The notes under the pieces: model-generated
Told to the model about the DNA's origin: nothing
What the model saw: the letters and a program-made list of their open reading frames with translations, nothing else
Databases searched by the model: none
Translations under genes and position numbers: made by a program
Origin: Linanthus parryae
Lineage: Eukaryota; Streptophyta; Magnoliopsida; Ericales; Polemoniaceae
Reading direction: 5' to 3'
Assembly (NCBI GenBank): GCA_023055425.1
Contig: JALGPY010000007.1
Coordinates: 15,820,001-15,884,000, forward strand
Length of the DNA stretch: 64,000 nucleotides
Shown: positions 44,459-56,581 of the stretch, one piece after another
Position numbering within the stretch: position 1 is the first letter of the stretch
Layout: each line of letters opens with the position of its first letter

Positions 44459-47400
44459 CTTCCGTCTGAATTTAATATGTTCAAATCCACAATCTGAAAC
44501 CGAGAATCTCCAATTTCAATCGCTGAATTCCAGAGCCTCTTAATCATTGAGGAATTGCATCTCAATTCCACAAACGATTCGTCTTCCTCATTGATTGAAG
44601 CCACATAAATGTTCTCCGCCATGCACCTCAACAAGAACCCTAAACCCAACCGATTCGGGCAAAATAATTGCTCTCACAATTAAACCTCAAAACCTGGTGG
44701 TTCTGGTTCGTCTAGCCCTCAATTTCATGGATCTGGTACCTATCGACCTTCATTTCCAGGTTCACCCTCTGGTGGTTCACGCTATAAATCAGTACAACAA
44801 TGCATCCTCCATTGTCTGCCAAATCTGCAACCGATCTCGTCACTCGGCGTGTGACTGCTGGTATCGTCTTGATCCTACCAAGTTTCAGAGCTCCAAACCA
44901 TCAAAACAAGCTTATCTCGCATCAAACATGGCATCAGGTTCTGCTAGTTCATCTCATAAACCTTGGTGTGTGGATAGTGGTGCTTTACACCATATCACTG
45001 GAGATTTATCTGCATTTGCTCAGACTACTCCATATGCTGGTTCTAATACAGTTTCAGTTGGCAATGGAACTACATTGCCCATACACAATTCAGGACATGG
45101 TATACTCTCTCTTTCTCCTTCTTTCTCCCTATATTTGCACTCCATGCTTCATTCCCCTTATGTTTCTGCCAATCTATTGTCTGTCTCTAAAATCACAGCT
45201 GATAATAATTGTTCCATTCTCTTTGATGAAAAGGGCTATCTTATTTTGGACAACACCACACAAAATGTTCTTTTCAAGGGCCTTTGTGAAAATGGTCTCT
45301 AATTGCTGCCCTCCTCCATGTCTCATCTTCATCAACCTCCATCACTTTCCATTCACAAAACAGTTCTGCATCATGTCCCTACTCCTTCTTCATGGCATGT
45401 GAAATTGGGACACCCCTCTATCAGTAGCTATAATAGTGTGGCTAGGTTGTGTAACTTTCCTACTGTCACTAGTTGTCTTTGTGAAGCTTGTAATGTTGCA
45501 AAAATGCATAAGCAACCATTTCATGTTTCCAATTCTGTTAGTACTATATGCTTTCAGTTGATTCACTCTGATGTCTGGGGTCCTTCCGCTTTACCCTCTT
45601 TTCAATAATATAGATACTACATTCTGTTTCTTGATGACTTCTCTAGGTTTTGCTGTATTTATCCCCTTAAACTTAAAACTGATGCTTATGCTGCATTTGT
45701 TCATTTTACAATGGTCACACTCAGTTTCATACCTCTATTCAACTTTTTAGATCTGATAATGGAACTGAATATGTCAACTCTGCCTTTGGTTCCTTCTTAC
45801 AAGGATTGGGTGTTGTTCATCAAACAACTTTCCCTCACACACCTGAACAGAATGGAAGAGCTTAGAACATCTTGTTGAAACTGCCTTGGCTCTTCTCCAT
45901 AATGCCACATTACCTTCCTCTTTCTGGCTTGATGCACTAGTCACAGCCAACTACCTTATAAACAGACAACCTAAGGACATTTTAAGTCACAAATCTTCCT
46001 TTGAATGTATTTTCTCTAAAAAGCCTGATTATCACTCCCTTCAAGCATTTGGCTGTTTGTGTTTTCCCTGGATCAAACCATACATAGAACACAAACTGCA
46101 AAACAGGTGTACCAAGTGTGTATTCCTTGGATACTGTGCCAATACCAAAGGCTATAGATGTCTTGACCTTGTTACTCACAAAGTGATCATTTCCAGACAT
46201 GTTAAATTTTATGAAAATGTTTTTCCATACTCCTCAAGTGTTCAATCATCCCTCACCCCATCACCACCTCTTACTGCATCAAAATCCTTGTTTCCCACCT
46301 TATTCAACCCCAACCCTGCATCTTCTTATCCTCTTGGTTTAACACCTCATTACTCTCACCCTCATACTCATAACTCAACTTTATCTTCCCCAACTCCTTC
46401 CTCACCTTTATCTTCTTCTACTTCCACCATTCCACCTGAATCTTTCTCTTCTTCATAACCTTCACCACCATCAGCTCCTCAACCCCACTCTATGACCACA
46501 AGACTAAAAAGTGGCATAGTCAAACCTAACCCCAGATATCACCTCTATTCTGTATCTCTTCTTACAGAACCCTCCTCTTATAGTGAAGCATGTCATATTC
46601 CTGAATGGCAACAAGCTATGTCAGAAGAATTCAATGCTCTTCAAGCTCAACATACTTGGACTTTAGTACCTCTCCCACCTCACAGAAAGGCTATAGGCCA
46701 CAAATGGGTCTTCGGGGTTAAGAAAAATGCATATGGCACCTTATCTAAGTATAAGGCCAGATTGGTTGCTAAGGGGTATCATCAACAAGAAGAAATTGAC
46801 TTTGATGAGACATTTAGTCCAGTTATCAAGCAGCAAACAGTAATAGTAGTGCTTACTCTGGCTCTTCATTTTGGCTGGTCTATTAGACAAATGGACATTT
46901 CAAATGCATTTCTTCATGGAACACTCAATGAAGAAGTCTACATGACTCAGCCTACTGGTTTTGTTGATCCTCAACATCCCACCTTTGTATGTCATCTCCA
47001 CAAGTCTCTCTATGGGCTCAAACAGGCTCCCAGGGCCTGGTACTCTATGTTCTCTCAGTTTCTTCAGTATTAAGGGTTTTCTGTCAGCAGTGCAGATGCT
47101 TCTTTATTTGTCAAGAAGACTGGGATTCACATTACTATCTGTTTGGTATATGTTGATGACATTTTGGTCACTGGTTCTCACCCAGAAGAAATTAATCATC
47201 TTCTTGATGCTATGAATATGACCTTTGCCCTCAAGGATCTGGGTTAGTTATCTTACTTTCTTGGTATAGAACTCAGAAGAACTTCTGTTGGAGGTCTCTT
47301 TCTTAATCAGCAGAAATATGCCATGGATCTTCTGTGCAAAGCAGGAATGCAGGATTGTAAGTTTCTTGACACTCCTCAATCATCTAAGTACAAATCTATT

Positions 47401-48125
47401 CCACCTAGTGCTTTGGAGCCTTTTCCTGATCATTCTTTTATAGAAGTATTGTTGGCAGTCTTCAATATCTGACTATCACTAGACCAGGTATTCAATTTGG
47501 TGTTAATTCTCTTTGTCAACATCTTCATGCTCCAAGAATCGTTGACTTTCAAGAGCTTAAAGATTGCTCAGATATGGGAAGGGTTCTCTGCAACAAGGAT
47601 TGCATTTTAAACCCAGTACAGCTCTTAATGTCACTACATTCACAGATGCAGATTGGGCTGGTGATATTGTTACGAGAAGATCCACAACTGGGATTTGTGT
47701 GTTCTTAGGTTGCAATCTAGTATCTTGGTCATCCAAGAAACAAGAAACTGTTTCCAGATCTTCCACTGAGGCTGAATATAGAGCCCTAGCAGACACAGTT
47801 GCTGAGCTTAAGTGGTTCAAATTTCTGCTAAAAGACTTGCACATTTCTTCTTCATTATCTCCTCATATATGGTGTGACAATACATCTACAATTGCTCTGG
47901 CCTCTAATCCAGTTCTGCACTCAAAAGCTAAGCATATTGAGATTGATCACAGGTTCATCAGAGAGCAGGTACTTAGCAAACAAATCACCATAGCTCACAT
48001 CTCTTCCTCTGATCAAACTGCTAATATCTTCACCAAAGCTTTGCCAGCTTCTCAGTTTGTGTTTCTCAAAATCAAACTTGGTGTGCACACTTTGGATTCT
48101 ATTAAAAAGGAAACAGAAAGTAGGG
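44459..48125 (+). pseudogene. Copia gag-pol continuation after the nested element (broken)
   Basis: Order of parts: rest of gag with zinc knuckle CQICNRSRHSACDC (about 44815-44857); protease with the catalytic DSGA of WCVDSGALHHIT (about 44965); integrase zinc module (HVKLGHPS, CEACNVAKMHK) and core (HSDVWGPS, SDNGTEYVN, HTPEQNGRA, about 45400-45870); RT (46600-47250) with [32 protein letters not shown] and VYVDDILVTGS near 47150; RNase H (47640-48120) with TDADWAGD, SSTEAEYRAL and KHIEIDHRFI. In-frame stops lie at about 44490, 45300, 45606, 45864, 46456 and 47071, with frame changes between. This autonomous-type element has decayed. Confidence 0.92.
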
Positions 48126-48129
48126 GGTG

Positions 48130-48317
48130 TGATAGATGTATATGAGATATGCTGAGGGGTAGTTTCTGTAAATATCAGGAAGTAGTTTGTTATGTTTGTT
48201 AGAGTTGTTAGATGAGCTATTGACAGTTGTAATGGAGTATATATACTCACTGATACATCATTAATAAAAATGGGAATGGTTTAATCTTCATTTTCTTTCT
48301 TCTTGAGTATTGTGTTA
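48130..48317 (+). repeat. Copia 3' LTR (188 bp)
   Basis: Begins TGATAGATG after the purine-rich AGTAGGGGGTG and ends TATTGTGTTA, followed by the TAATC target duplication. Confidence 0.92.
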
Positions 48318-48322
48318 TAATC

Positions 48323-49819
48323 CCTACCTGCCAGACATCAATATTCCCATTCCACAAAAATGGCCTCTGTCCCTCTATCTCTCTCTGCCTCAACAGTCTC
48401 TCTATCACAAAATGGTTAGCAACAACGACGACGACAACAACAACAACAGTATGCCGCAACCACCACCGCCAGTCAGCCACCAACACCAGAAACAACACCA
48501 CCACCAACTTAACAGAGCATGCACAACAAATAAACTATCTAAAGTAAGAAAGACAAACAAATACAGAATAAAAAAATTGCAGATCTTAGCGAAAATAATT
48601 AGAGATGTTAACAGAAAAATACAATAGGAAGAAGAAGAAGAAGAAAAATCTTAAAAAATCGGAAGAGCACCGCCAACAACGCCAATGCCGCCTCACCACC
48701 GCCAAGATTTCGAACTCTTTATGCGGAAATGAAGCATATATTGAATACAAAAGAACATGTCTATCGATGGAGAGGCTAAAAAAGAAAAACATAAAGCCAA
48801 TTTAAGGATGCTTTTGCTGTCAGCACAACTACTTTTTGACATCAGAAACAATTTTTAGTTGTTTGGTAAAAATTAAACTTTTAATTTTTAAACAATTTAT
48901 ACTTTCCCACGACAACTTTTAGGAAGCATTGGAGATGCTTTTGCGGAACATGCTTTTGATTAATCTACCTACAGACGATTTTTAATCTTATAATATTTTA
49001 GAATTTTAAATATATATTTTAAGGACCTGATAATCAACTGATGCATGACATATATTTTTGTCATTTTACTTTCTCATAGTAAGTTCCATATTGATTGTAC
49101 TAAACACAAATTACTATATTAATACCTCAAGTAGCTTTTACGTTATTTTTACCAAATAACATTTTATCTAAATTTTTGCAGTGACTTTCCCACAGTGATT
49201 CTCGCACAACAGCTTCTAGTACCGCCACGACATTTCCAAAATAGCCCGTCCTTCATTGCAACCCAACTATTGTGAAAAATAACAGTAATCTTAACATACA
49301 TTCTTCCTGATTAGTAGTTGCATTTTTTAAGACTGATTTTACTTAAAAAAAAAGGACCTGACTTTATTAAAAGAATTTTGAATTGTTTTTAATAGAAAAT
49401 AAATAAATATATTTATATGTACTCCATATTACTAGTAGATTTCCTATCACATGGCATGTTGCTGTGCGTTGGTGCTTAAACTAAACTTTCTGAAGGTGAT
49501 TTTCACGGACCACCAAACAATATCTCATTGGAAAAAGAAGTGAAAAAGAAATCATCAATTAATGTTAATGTGGTGTGTTTGTGTATGAGGCATGTGTTAT
49601 TTAATGAACATGGCCCCTGTCTGATACCACTGTGTTCAATCCCTGGACACGACACATTCTTCTAAGAAATTGAAATATCAATTGATCAAATATTTTTATC
49701 GATAAAATTCAATAGGAATATAGTGAATCAATGTCGTAGATATTGTTGTAGTAGTAACAAGTTGGTGTCTAGAGTGGGACCTAGCGTGTCATATGCAACA
49801 CACACAACTTTTTAATTTG

Positions 49820-49870
<51 letters not shown>

Positions 49871-49958
49871 AAGAAAATTTGATACAATTTCATCCGCGGA
49901 GAGTCGGGGAGGATGCCTAGAAGAGTCGGGAGGATGCCCCTATTGTCAATATGATCTA
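48323..49958. other. AT-rich stretch without a recognised gene
   Basis: Contains a CAA/CGA-rich simple-sequence patch (48420-48510), a GAA run (48628-48645) and an (AT)n tract. Short frames over these patches are low complexity. No family is seen. Confidence 0.45.
49823..49865. repeat. (AT)n microsatellite
   Basis: About 21 uninterrupted AT units. Confidence 0.95.
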
Positions 49959-50223
49959 CTACTTCCGTTTTCTCTGAATCTTCATCTTTTGACTTTTTCT
50001 TTTATAATTATTAACTTTGACCCCATAATTTGGATAGCCAAATGATGCAATTTTTTTTGATAATTTTTTATGGTACTATAGAGTGAAGTTTACTCTCTAA
50101 CATCCTGAAAAAATTATCAAATTCTTGCATCGTTTTACTAATTAAATCACCGAATTAAAATAATTCAGTGAATAGTGGGGAACTGAAAAGGGTGAAGATT
50201 CACAGAGAACAAAGATTCGGAAG
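49959..50223. mobile_element. MITE related to those at 11176 and 20013
   Basis: The ends (CTTCCGTTTTCTCTGAATCT and, inverted, CTTCCGAATCTTTGTTCTCT) share a TTCTCTG(T)GAATCTTCA block. The inner part (TTGACCCCATAATTTGGATA, CACTC/GAGTG arms) resembles the other two MITEs. Exact ends are uncertain. Confidence 0.6.
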
Positions 50224-51209
50224 CTCAAGCTCTCGCATATTGCTCTATTCAGAAAGTGAATCGTGATGTAGTTCACATTGCTCAATCACTTGCCCGAGAT
50301 GCTTGTTATTTATCTTCTGCTTTATCTAGTTATGGTGCGGCTTGTACTATAGTAGGGCTCTTGCCTGCCGCGTGACCACATATAGTCGTTTTTCTGTACA
50401 TTTACTTATTTATCTGACTTGGAGCTATTCCGTTCATTTAGTTCTATTTGATGATAAGAAAATAATAATATGCGGAAATGTGAACAAGGTCCTCCTTTCG
50501 GCCGATCTTCTTCATGATGACAAAGAGAGGATGTTTAAAATTGTGTGTGTGTGTTGTGGGGGGGGGGGGGGCATTTGGGGTCTCAAGATTCCGGAAAAGT
50601 AAAAATACCTCATATGAAAATGTGTCCATGAAAAGCTCCCAACCATGCTCTTTCTAAGTCTGCGCTTCAAAACCAGTGATGACATGTATGGAATTTGCCA
50701 AAGTGATCACGAATAAATGGATCACTTATTTTTAATTGCCACGAGACCTCTTAGCTTTGGCCTCGAGGAGGGTTTCATCCATCTTCATCAAAAGCTTTAA
50801 AGAAATCTCCATTATATTATTGCAAGTCGCGAAACCAGTACTATCCACACTCTTTGGGCTATTTGGAGAGGAAAATGTAGTAAAGCCTTCATCAACGAGA
50901 CCTTATCTATTCATGCTATTCGGGGTATCATGGAAAACGAAAAAGTGTTTCCTCTCCCAAATCATCTTGGATACTCCTCATTGTGTTCATCAAGATATCA
51001 TGACCATAAATGTCGATGAATTTTGCAACGATTGCTCCCTCTATTCCTCACCTGGCCTTCATGCAGTAGGGGCGGACAACTCATATTGGATCACAAGAAT
51101 AAAAGCAAACGCGTCCAGTGCTTTACAATCACATTGTAACTCATATTGGAGCACAAAATTAAATTTTCTTTACATCATAACATTCATTGTATTCATATGA
51201 ACATTGACT
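50224..51209. other. Unassigned stretch with once-coding look
   Basis: 50224-50390 on the + strand reads HIAQSLARDACYLSSALSSY and onward to a stop; a gene fragment is likely but the family is not recognised. A G-run (about 50556-50570) follows. 50736-51200 is one open frame without known similarity. Confidence 0.3.
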
Positions 51210-53143
51210 GCTCCTTGGCTTTATCATTATTTTATGGGACGAGTATGTCAACCCACCAGGATGCTCCTATTTCTTGCCAACATTAAGGGAGCTATTGATC
51301 ACCTCACCTATTGCAGCATGTCCAAAGTCCCTCGTGTTGCGGTTGCCAAAGGCCAAAAGGCTGCAAGAATGGAGTATGCAATGAATGTCTCGTACCACAA
51401 CCACTGTTTGTGAATGGGAATGTTAGCTCCATTTCCGACAAGAATGGAGTCAGAACTGTGATAAGTAGCCTGAGATAGAGATAGAGATCCAATAGCACGG
51501 GTGATATGGTTAGTAGCACCCGTTCCCAAGACTAGTTGTGAAGGAATAGAGACTCCACCAGAGGCTTGTGCAGTGAATGCCTGTTTGGGAGGTCTTTTTC
51601 TCTGAAATCTTGAGGTATCATACCTATACCAGCAATCCAGGGGCACTATGACGTGTTCGGTTGTAGATTTGACAGACAATAATCAAAGCAGAATCATGAG
51701 AAGGACCAAAAATTTAGGTCTATATGATGATGCAGGTATCGTGTTCAACGAAATGCCATGACTAAAATTAGAAGAGTTGTACGTTTTCTGTGGACTTGAT
51801 ATGTACTTCATGATGCAGGAGCAATTTTGAAGAAACATCTATCAACTTCAGAAAAGCTGTTTCGGTTAAAATGTAGAATTAGGGGCAGAATTGAAGGATG
51901 TCGGATACGAGCAAAGTCATACATTATTTTGAGTGGAAACGACGTTCTAAAAATAATTCGTGACAAATCGCGAGCACTGCCCTGATTTGGTCAAAATCGG
52001 TCATTTAAAGGTCCAAATAGTCAGTTTCTATTTTCAGTCATATTTCTTTATGTAATTAGGGTGTTAATTTTATCCCGATTTGGGTAGTTCTTCAATCTGA
52101 GCATTTCATTAGGTTATAATTATTATTTACCATTAATTTTAAGTCTTTTACCATATTTTGAATAAGTAGACGTTTTGGCAATTTAAGTCCGGCTTGTAGA
52201 CTGATTTTCATATGTTATGCAGTATTGAATTATATTCAAACATTAGAGACGATTTCTCTCGGTTTATGCCTTTTTTTCGTTGCTTCTTGGTGCTCCCAAA
52301 AATGCCAAATTCAGTTCGGCGTCACTGCAGCATCAGAATTGAACATGTTATTGGAGAAAAATGATTTTCCTCTATTATTGTAGCCAATAGAGCCTCGTCG
52401 TTGTGTTTGCAGAGCTGTAAAGACATCAGATTAAAGAGTTTCCAGAGCTAGAGATGATGAATGTTTTGGTGATGTAACATGAAGTTCTTCATTTATTAAT
52501 AGATTCTGGAACTCAAGAATGCTCATAGGAGTTGAATAAACACGAATATTGGACTTGAATATATCATATTAGAAGGTAAGACTCGTAGAATGTAAGGAAT
52601 GAGATCATCATCGGCAACAAATTCATTAACCTGAGCAAGTTTGTGGAGAAGGAGCTTCACAGAATCAAGATAAGTCGAGATGGACGCATAAACTTTAGAG
52701 ACACTCCACATGTGAGATTCCAACTGATGTATATGTGAACGAGACAGAGAAGTGAATCACGATTCAAGAGTAGTCCAGAATTTGATTGGAAGATGTGAGG
52801 TGCAGAACCAGTGGAAGAATTGGTGGTGAAATCGAAGCTATCGGGCAGCTACAAAGATGCATATCAAGTGATTTCCACTTCAAGAACACTAGATTTGTAA
52901 TGATGGAGTCGCTGAAAAAATTGATGCCGGAAGAACAGTTGCAGATAACACATGATCAAACAGGTGACTGACTTCAAGAACATCCTTCATTTGCTCGTGC
53001 CATAGAAGGTTGTTAGCAGAATCAAGCTTGAGCTGAACTAGATGATTGATATTGGAGACAAAGAACTTGAGATCCGGCGAGATGTCGCCGGAATCTGGCG
53101 AAACAGGTTGAGCTAAAGTGGAGCTACGACAGTGATGCTTGCA
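51210..53143 (-). pseudogene. Decayed Copia element, gag-protease remains
   Basis: On the - strand, starting from the primer site: gag start with SPDLKFFVSNINHLVQLKLD and LLWHEQMKDVLEV (about 53090-52975); gag middle LDSVKLLLHKLAQVNEFVADD and YILRVLPSNM (about 52660-52550); the end of a zinc knuckle with DCWYRYDTSRFQ and a protease with GTGATNHIT in place of DSGASNH (51679-51530), so the catalytic Asp is lost. Integrase, RT and RNase H are not seen. 51700-52480 holds no recognisable coding and may be another insertion. Confidence 0.75.
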
Positions 53144-53156
53144 GGCTCTGATACCA
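53144..53156 (-). other. Primer-binding site of the decayed Copia
   Basis: The - strand reads TGGTATCAGAGCC, the initiator tRNA-Met type site, and fixes the border between LTR and internal region. Confidence 0.85.
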
Positions 53157-53641
53157 TAAAGAAACTCATAAGTAGTTGTAAAATGTATTTCTCATCTTGT
53201 TCAATTACATGTAGACTATCTATATTATAAAATAGCATGGTTTAACAAACTTTTGAATTTTCAACCCTTAGATTAAATCAACTTCATTCCCACCATTAGA
53301 TCTCACCTACTTATTACATTTCTAACTATCCACTCTCCTTGGACATGCCTAACTACTCACTTTCCTTGGACATTCCTAACTAATATGAGAGAGATTTTTC
53401 TCAATTACATCCCTAACTTGGAAGTTTTTTTTTCAACACAATTGTAAATTTAATTTTTAGATAACACATCTAAATTTATTTAAAAAAACGCCTCTAAATT
53501 AAAATACTATCAAATTTAGGAATAGTGCCCTCGGACACGGGTAATACTCTAGTAGCTATATATAATGCAAATGCACTTCTAACAAACTAACTAATCTGCT
53601 AAGTAATCTGTAACAAACTTTATATGATAATTGCACTAACA
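53157..53641 (-). repeat. 5' LTR of the decayed Copia, interrupted by a Helitron
   Basis: On the - strand it begins TGTTAGTGCAATTATCATAT at 53641 and runs to the primer site. Without the Helitron it is about 151 bp, a usual size for short-LTR Copia elements. I found no matching 3' LTR in the window. Confidence 0.6.
53219..53552 (+). mobile_element. Short non-autonomous Helitron
   Basis: The 5' end TCTATATTATAAAATAGCAT and 3' end ACGGGTAATACTCTAG fit plant Helitrons (TC ... CTAG). It is inserted between A (53218) and T (53553) without target duplication, as expected for rolling-circle insertion. A weak GC-rich hairpin (GTGCCCTCGGACACGGG) precedes the 3' end. 334 bp, no coding capacity. Confidence 0.7.
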
Positions 53642-55010
53642 TTCCTCCTATCTTTATCTTATTACATTAATGGTTTGATTTATATACATTGTCACTTATA
53701 GGCTAAATTGGGATAGATAAACAATCCTCACTCTTCCCTCACATCTAATGCGAGACACTTTTACATTCCGAAAATGAGAAACGTCCAACTTCAATGGCTA
53801 ATTTCTCATTCACCACTCGGTGGTTTTTGACGAGTAAGATTTTAAATCAATCTTCTACTACTGGATACGTGTTTGTTAAAGTGAACTCTCAAGCTAGCTC
53901 TCCCTGAAACGGATTCAAAAGTTGGGTCAAAAACATATTTTCTCGGACAGATGGTACCCGATCTTAAATAAGTGGATGAATCAAGCAAAGCTTAAGGGGG
54001 ACAAAGCAACATTTGTGTCTGCTGATGAAAGCTTCTAGCAATCGAAAAAGGACTATTTCTTGCTTTTTCCTTGCATGAATCAAAGTCACCTAGCTGCAAA
54101 AGATGTACCACTCTCGGAGACTCGGACTGTTGCATGGATACAGCTAGAGCGTTCACTTGTTGCTCAGTAGCTAAAATCGCGACTCATTAAAAAAAAAGTA
54201 CGAGAAATAAAAAAGTGAAGGTAGAATTGTTAATTTAAAAAAAATGTTAAATAAGAAAAATAGGCTGAAGGAGAGGGAACGGCCGAATAAGAAAAGTATG
54301 CTCATTAAAAAGAAACCGAGGAAGTATATCGGAACTGCATGTACCCCGTCTATCTCCTTGAGTAGCTTCAGTTGCGCTAAATATTGTGTGTACTTTCTTG
54401 ATAAATATTGTTTGTACCGTCTTCTGTTTTTGTTTATTTTGTAAACTCTGCATTTGATACCATAGTGTGTTTTTATTAATGAAGTTATATATTTATCGTG
54501 TAAAAGGAAGAGTAAGTAATACTACCTCTGTTACTACTGAATTTTCTCAGTATACTATTCATATGATCACTTCGGTTTGGTGAGTTGGTTAGTAAAATAA
54601 TGCAAGAATTTTATAATCTTTATATGGTGTTGCATCGTTTTACTAACCGCTTTAAAATTAACTGGAAAGATTCAGGAGAAACAAACTAAATATATCTTAA
54701 AGCATGATGTCCAAAGCATTCAATGACAAAACTCACTTCGCTGATCCTTTCGCCTCGAAACGATTAATATCTAACTACCGGTAAGATGCCATGTTTTGAT
54801 ACAGATACACGTTCTTGTGGTTTGTGGATGAAAAAGTATTTTGCGATACCATCTTTAATTTATAGATAGACGCCCGTCGTATTCAATCCGCTTCACAAAA
54901 AACTATAATAAAACAAAAGGGTGATGGTCAGGAAAAAATGTAACAATACTTGTTGCACCTACAATTGGCCATTGTAGTTTTCCTTTTCTTCCTAGCCCTT
55001 TTTGATTGCT
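53642..55010. other. AT-rich stretch without a recognised gene
   Basis: 54523-54680 resembles half of the MITE family at 49959 (CTACCTCTGTTACTACTGAA, TTGCATCGTTTTACTAACCG). Otherwise I see no gene or strong repeat. Confidence 0.4.
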
Positions 55011-55518
55011 TAATTTCATTTACACCCCATCAACTTTGGTTGATTTTCACTTACACCCTTCCGAGTCTGGAAAATTTTACTTACATCCCTTATGACTACC
55101 AAACTTGTTATCACTTACACCCCTTATGTATATTCACTATGGTATCACTTACCCCTTAGTAACTTTTCAAAGTTATTTTTTTCTGACACATTTACCGTTA
55201 CAGATGCTGCAAAGGTCATTCCACCCCAATGTGTATATTTCACATTTCGCATATTTCGTATGTGATTTTGAACATGGTGCAGCTACTACCAGCAAAAAAT
55301 GGACAAACTCAAGGTGGGGTTTACGAAATTGGGGGTGGATTGGCCTTTGCAGCCTGTGCGAGGGTAAATCTGTTCGGAAATTCAAATTTGGAAAGATAGG
55401 GGTGTAAAGTGGGTACGAGTTTGGTAGTCACAAAGAATGTATGTATAAATTTTTTCAAACTAAGAGGGGCGTTAGTTAAGATCAACCAAAATTGAGAGGG
55501 CGTAAGTGAAAATTACCT
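55011..55518. mobile_element. Foldback element upstream of the MYB gene
   Basis: The left arm (CAACTTTGGTTGATTTTCAC, then TTATGACTACCAAACTTG, about 55030-55110) is inverted in the right arm (about 55400-55518: GAGTTTGGTAGTCACAAA, GATCAACCAAAATTGAGAGG). Arms are about 110 bp and diverged. It ends only about 115 bp before the TATA box of the MYB gene. Confidence 0.72.
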
Positions 55519-55633
55519 CTTTTAATTGGCTTGCTATTCCATCACAGTGTCGCTTAAACCAGAGAGGCAGAGCCTTCATAGACTACTACTATTGTCTTCA
55601 TTTTCATTTAATTTCACAGACAAAACAAGCACA

Positions 55634-55639
55634 TATATA
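55634..55639 (+). promoter_or_regulatory. TATA box of the MYB gene
   Basis: TATATA lies 52 bp before the ATG. A GA-rich microsatellite (55653-55680) follows in the presumed 5' UTR. CT/GA tracts in 5' UTRs are common in plant genes. Confidence 0.55.
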
Positions 55640-55690
55640 GAAGAAGAGAAGATCAGAGAGAGAGAGAGAGAGGGAGAGTGAAAGTGATCA

Positions 55691-56063
55691 ATGGGGAGGC
55701 CACCTTGCTGTGACAAAGTGGGAGTGAAGAAAGGACCATGGACTCCAGAAGAAGATATCACGTTGGTCTCTTATGTTCAACAACATGGTCCTGGCAATTG
55801 GAGGGCTGTTCCTTCTAATACAGGTACATCTTCTTCTTATGAGTATCTGTATACTTTTGGGTGATCTTTGTTTTTTTTTCCTTCTACTTCTACAAATGTT
55901 TCATTAATTAATGGTGGGATTTTTCTATCAGAGTTAAGGAGGTGCAGTAAGAGTTGCAGGCTGAGGTGGACTAATTATCTGAGGCCAGGGATTAGGAGGG
56001 GTAGCTTCACAGATCAAGAGGAGAAGCAGATCATCCAACTCCAAGCTCTTTTGGGCAACAAGT

Positions 56064-56104
<41 letters not shown>

Positions 56105-56547
56105 TTGATGGATCAGGTTCCCAGGGTTTGATTTTGAACTCAATAAGAAAAATTAGGATTAAAACAAGTCTAATTATATATGTGTGTGGCTTGGATCTTG
56201 TCATCTCTATCAATTTCTGCTGAGAATCTCTTCAAAGAGTTGTAATTAAAATTATGATTTTTTTTAGATAATTAAAATTATGATTTTATTCTTCGACTTC
56301 AATTATTTTTTATCAGATTATTGAGATTCAGTTCATGCTTGGCATTTCAGAATGCGATCCAATTGCAATAAGGATATGTTCTTTTCAGCCAATAATTCAT
56401 GATGCATAACCCAAAAATTTAAGCTGAAAATTTGTAGATTTAATTAATTTAAGACAATTGTAGGATCTCCCATAATACATATTTGCCGGTGAAAATCACA
56501 AAAAAAATATAGAAAGTGCTTCTACTAGCGAGTTTTAAAAACTCTAT

Positions 56548-56581
<34 letters not shown>

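Larger units (their letters stand above)
27988..48317 (+). mobile_element. Ty1/Copia element (Ale/Retrofit-like) split by Tat element 2
   Basis: LTRs at 27988-28184 and 48130-48317 are flanked by TAATC on both sides (27983-27987 and 48318-48322). Without the nested element and its duplicated GAGGT the Copia is about 4.65 kb. It carries gag, protease, integrase, RT and RNase H in Copia order on the + strand. The LTRs differ by a 9-bp gap and about seven substitutions in 188 bp, so it is clearly older than the element inside it. The lineage is judged from the short LTR, gag and RNase H. Confidence 0.93.

Noticed and set aside
48310..48805. Open frames near 48.3-48.8 kb
   Set aside because: They cover low-complexity CAA and GAA repeats.
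50736..51200. 154-codon open frame
   Set aside because: No recognisable family and AT-rich composition; may be chance or an eroded gene.
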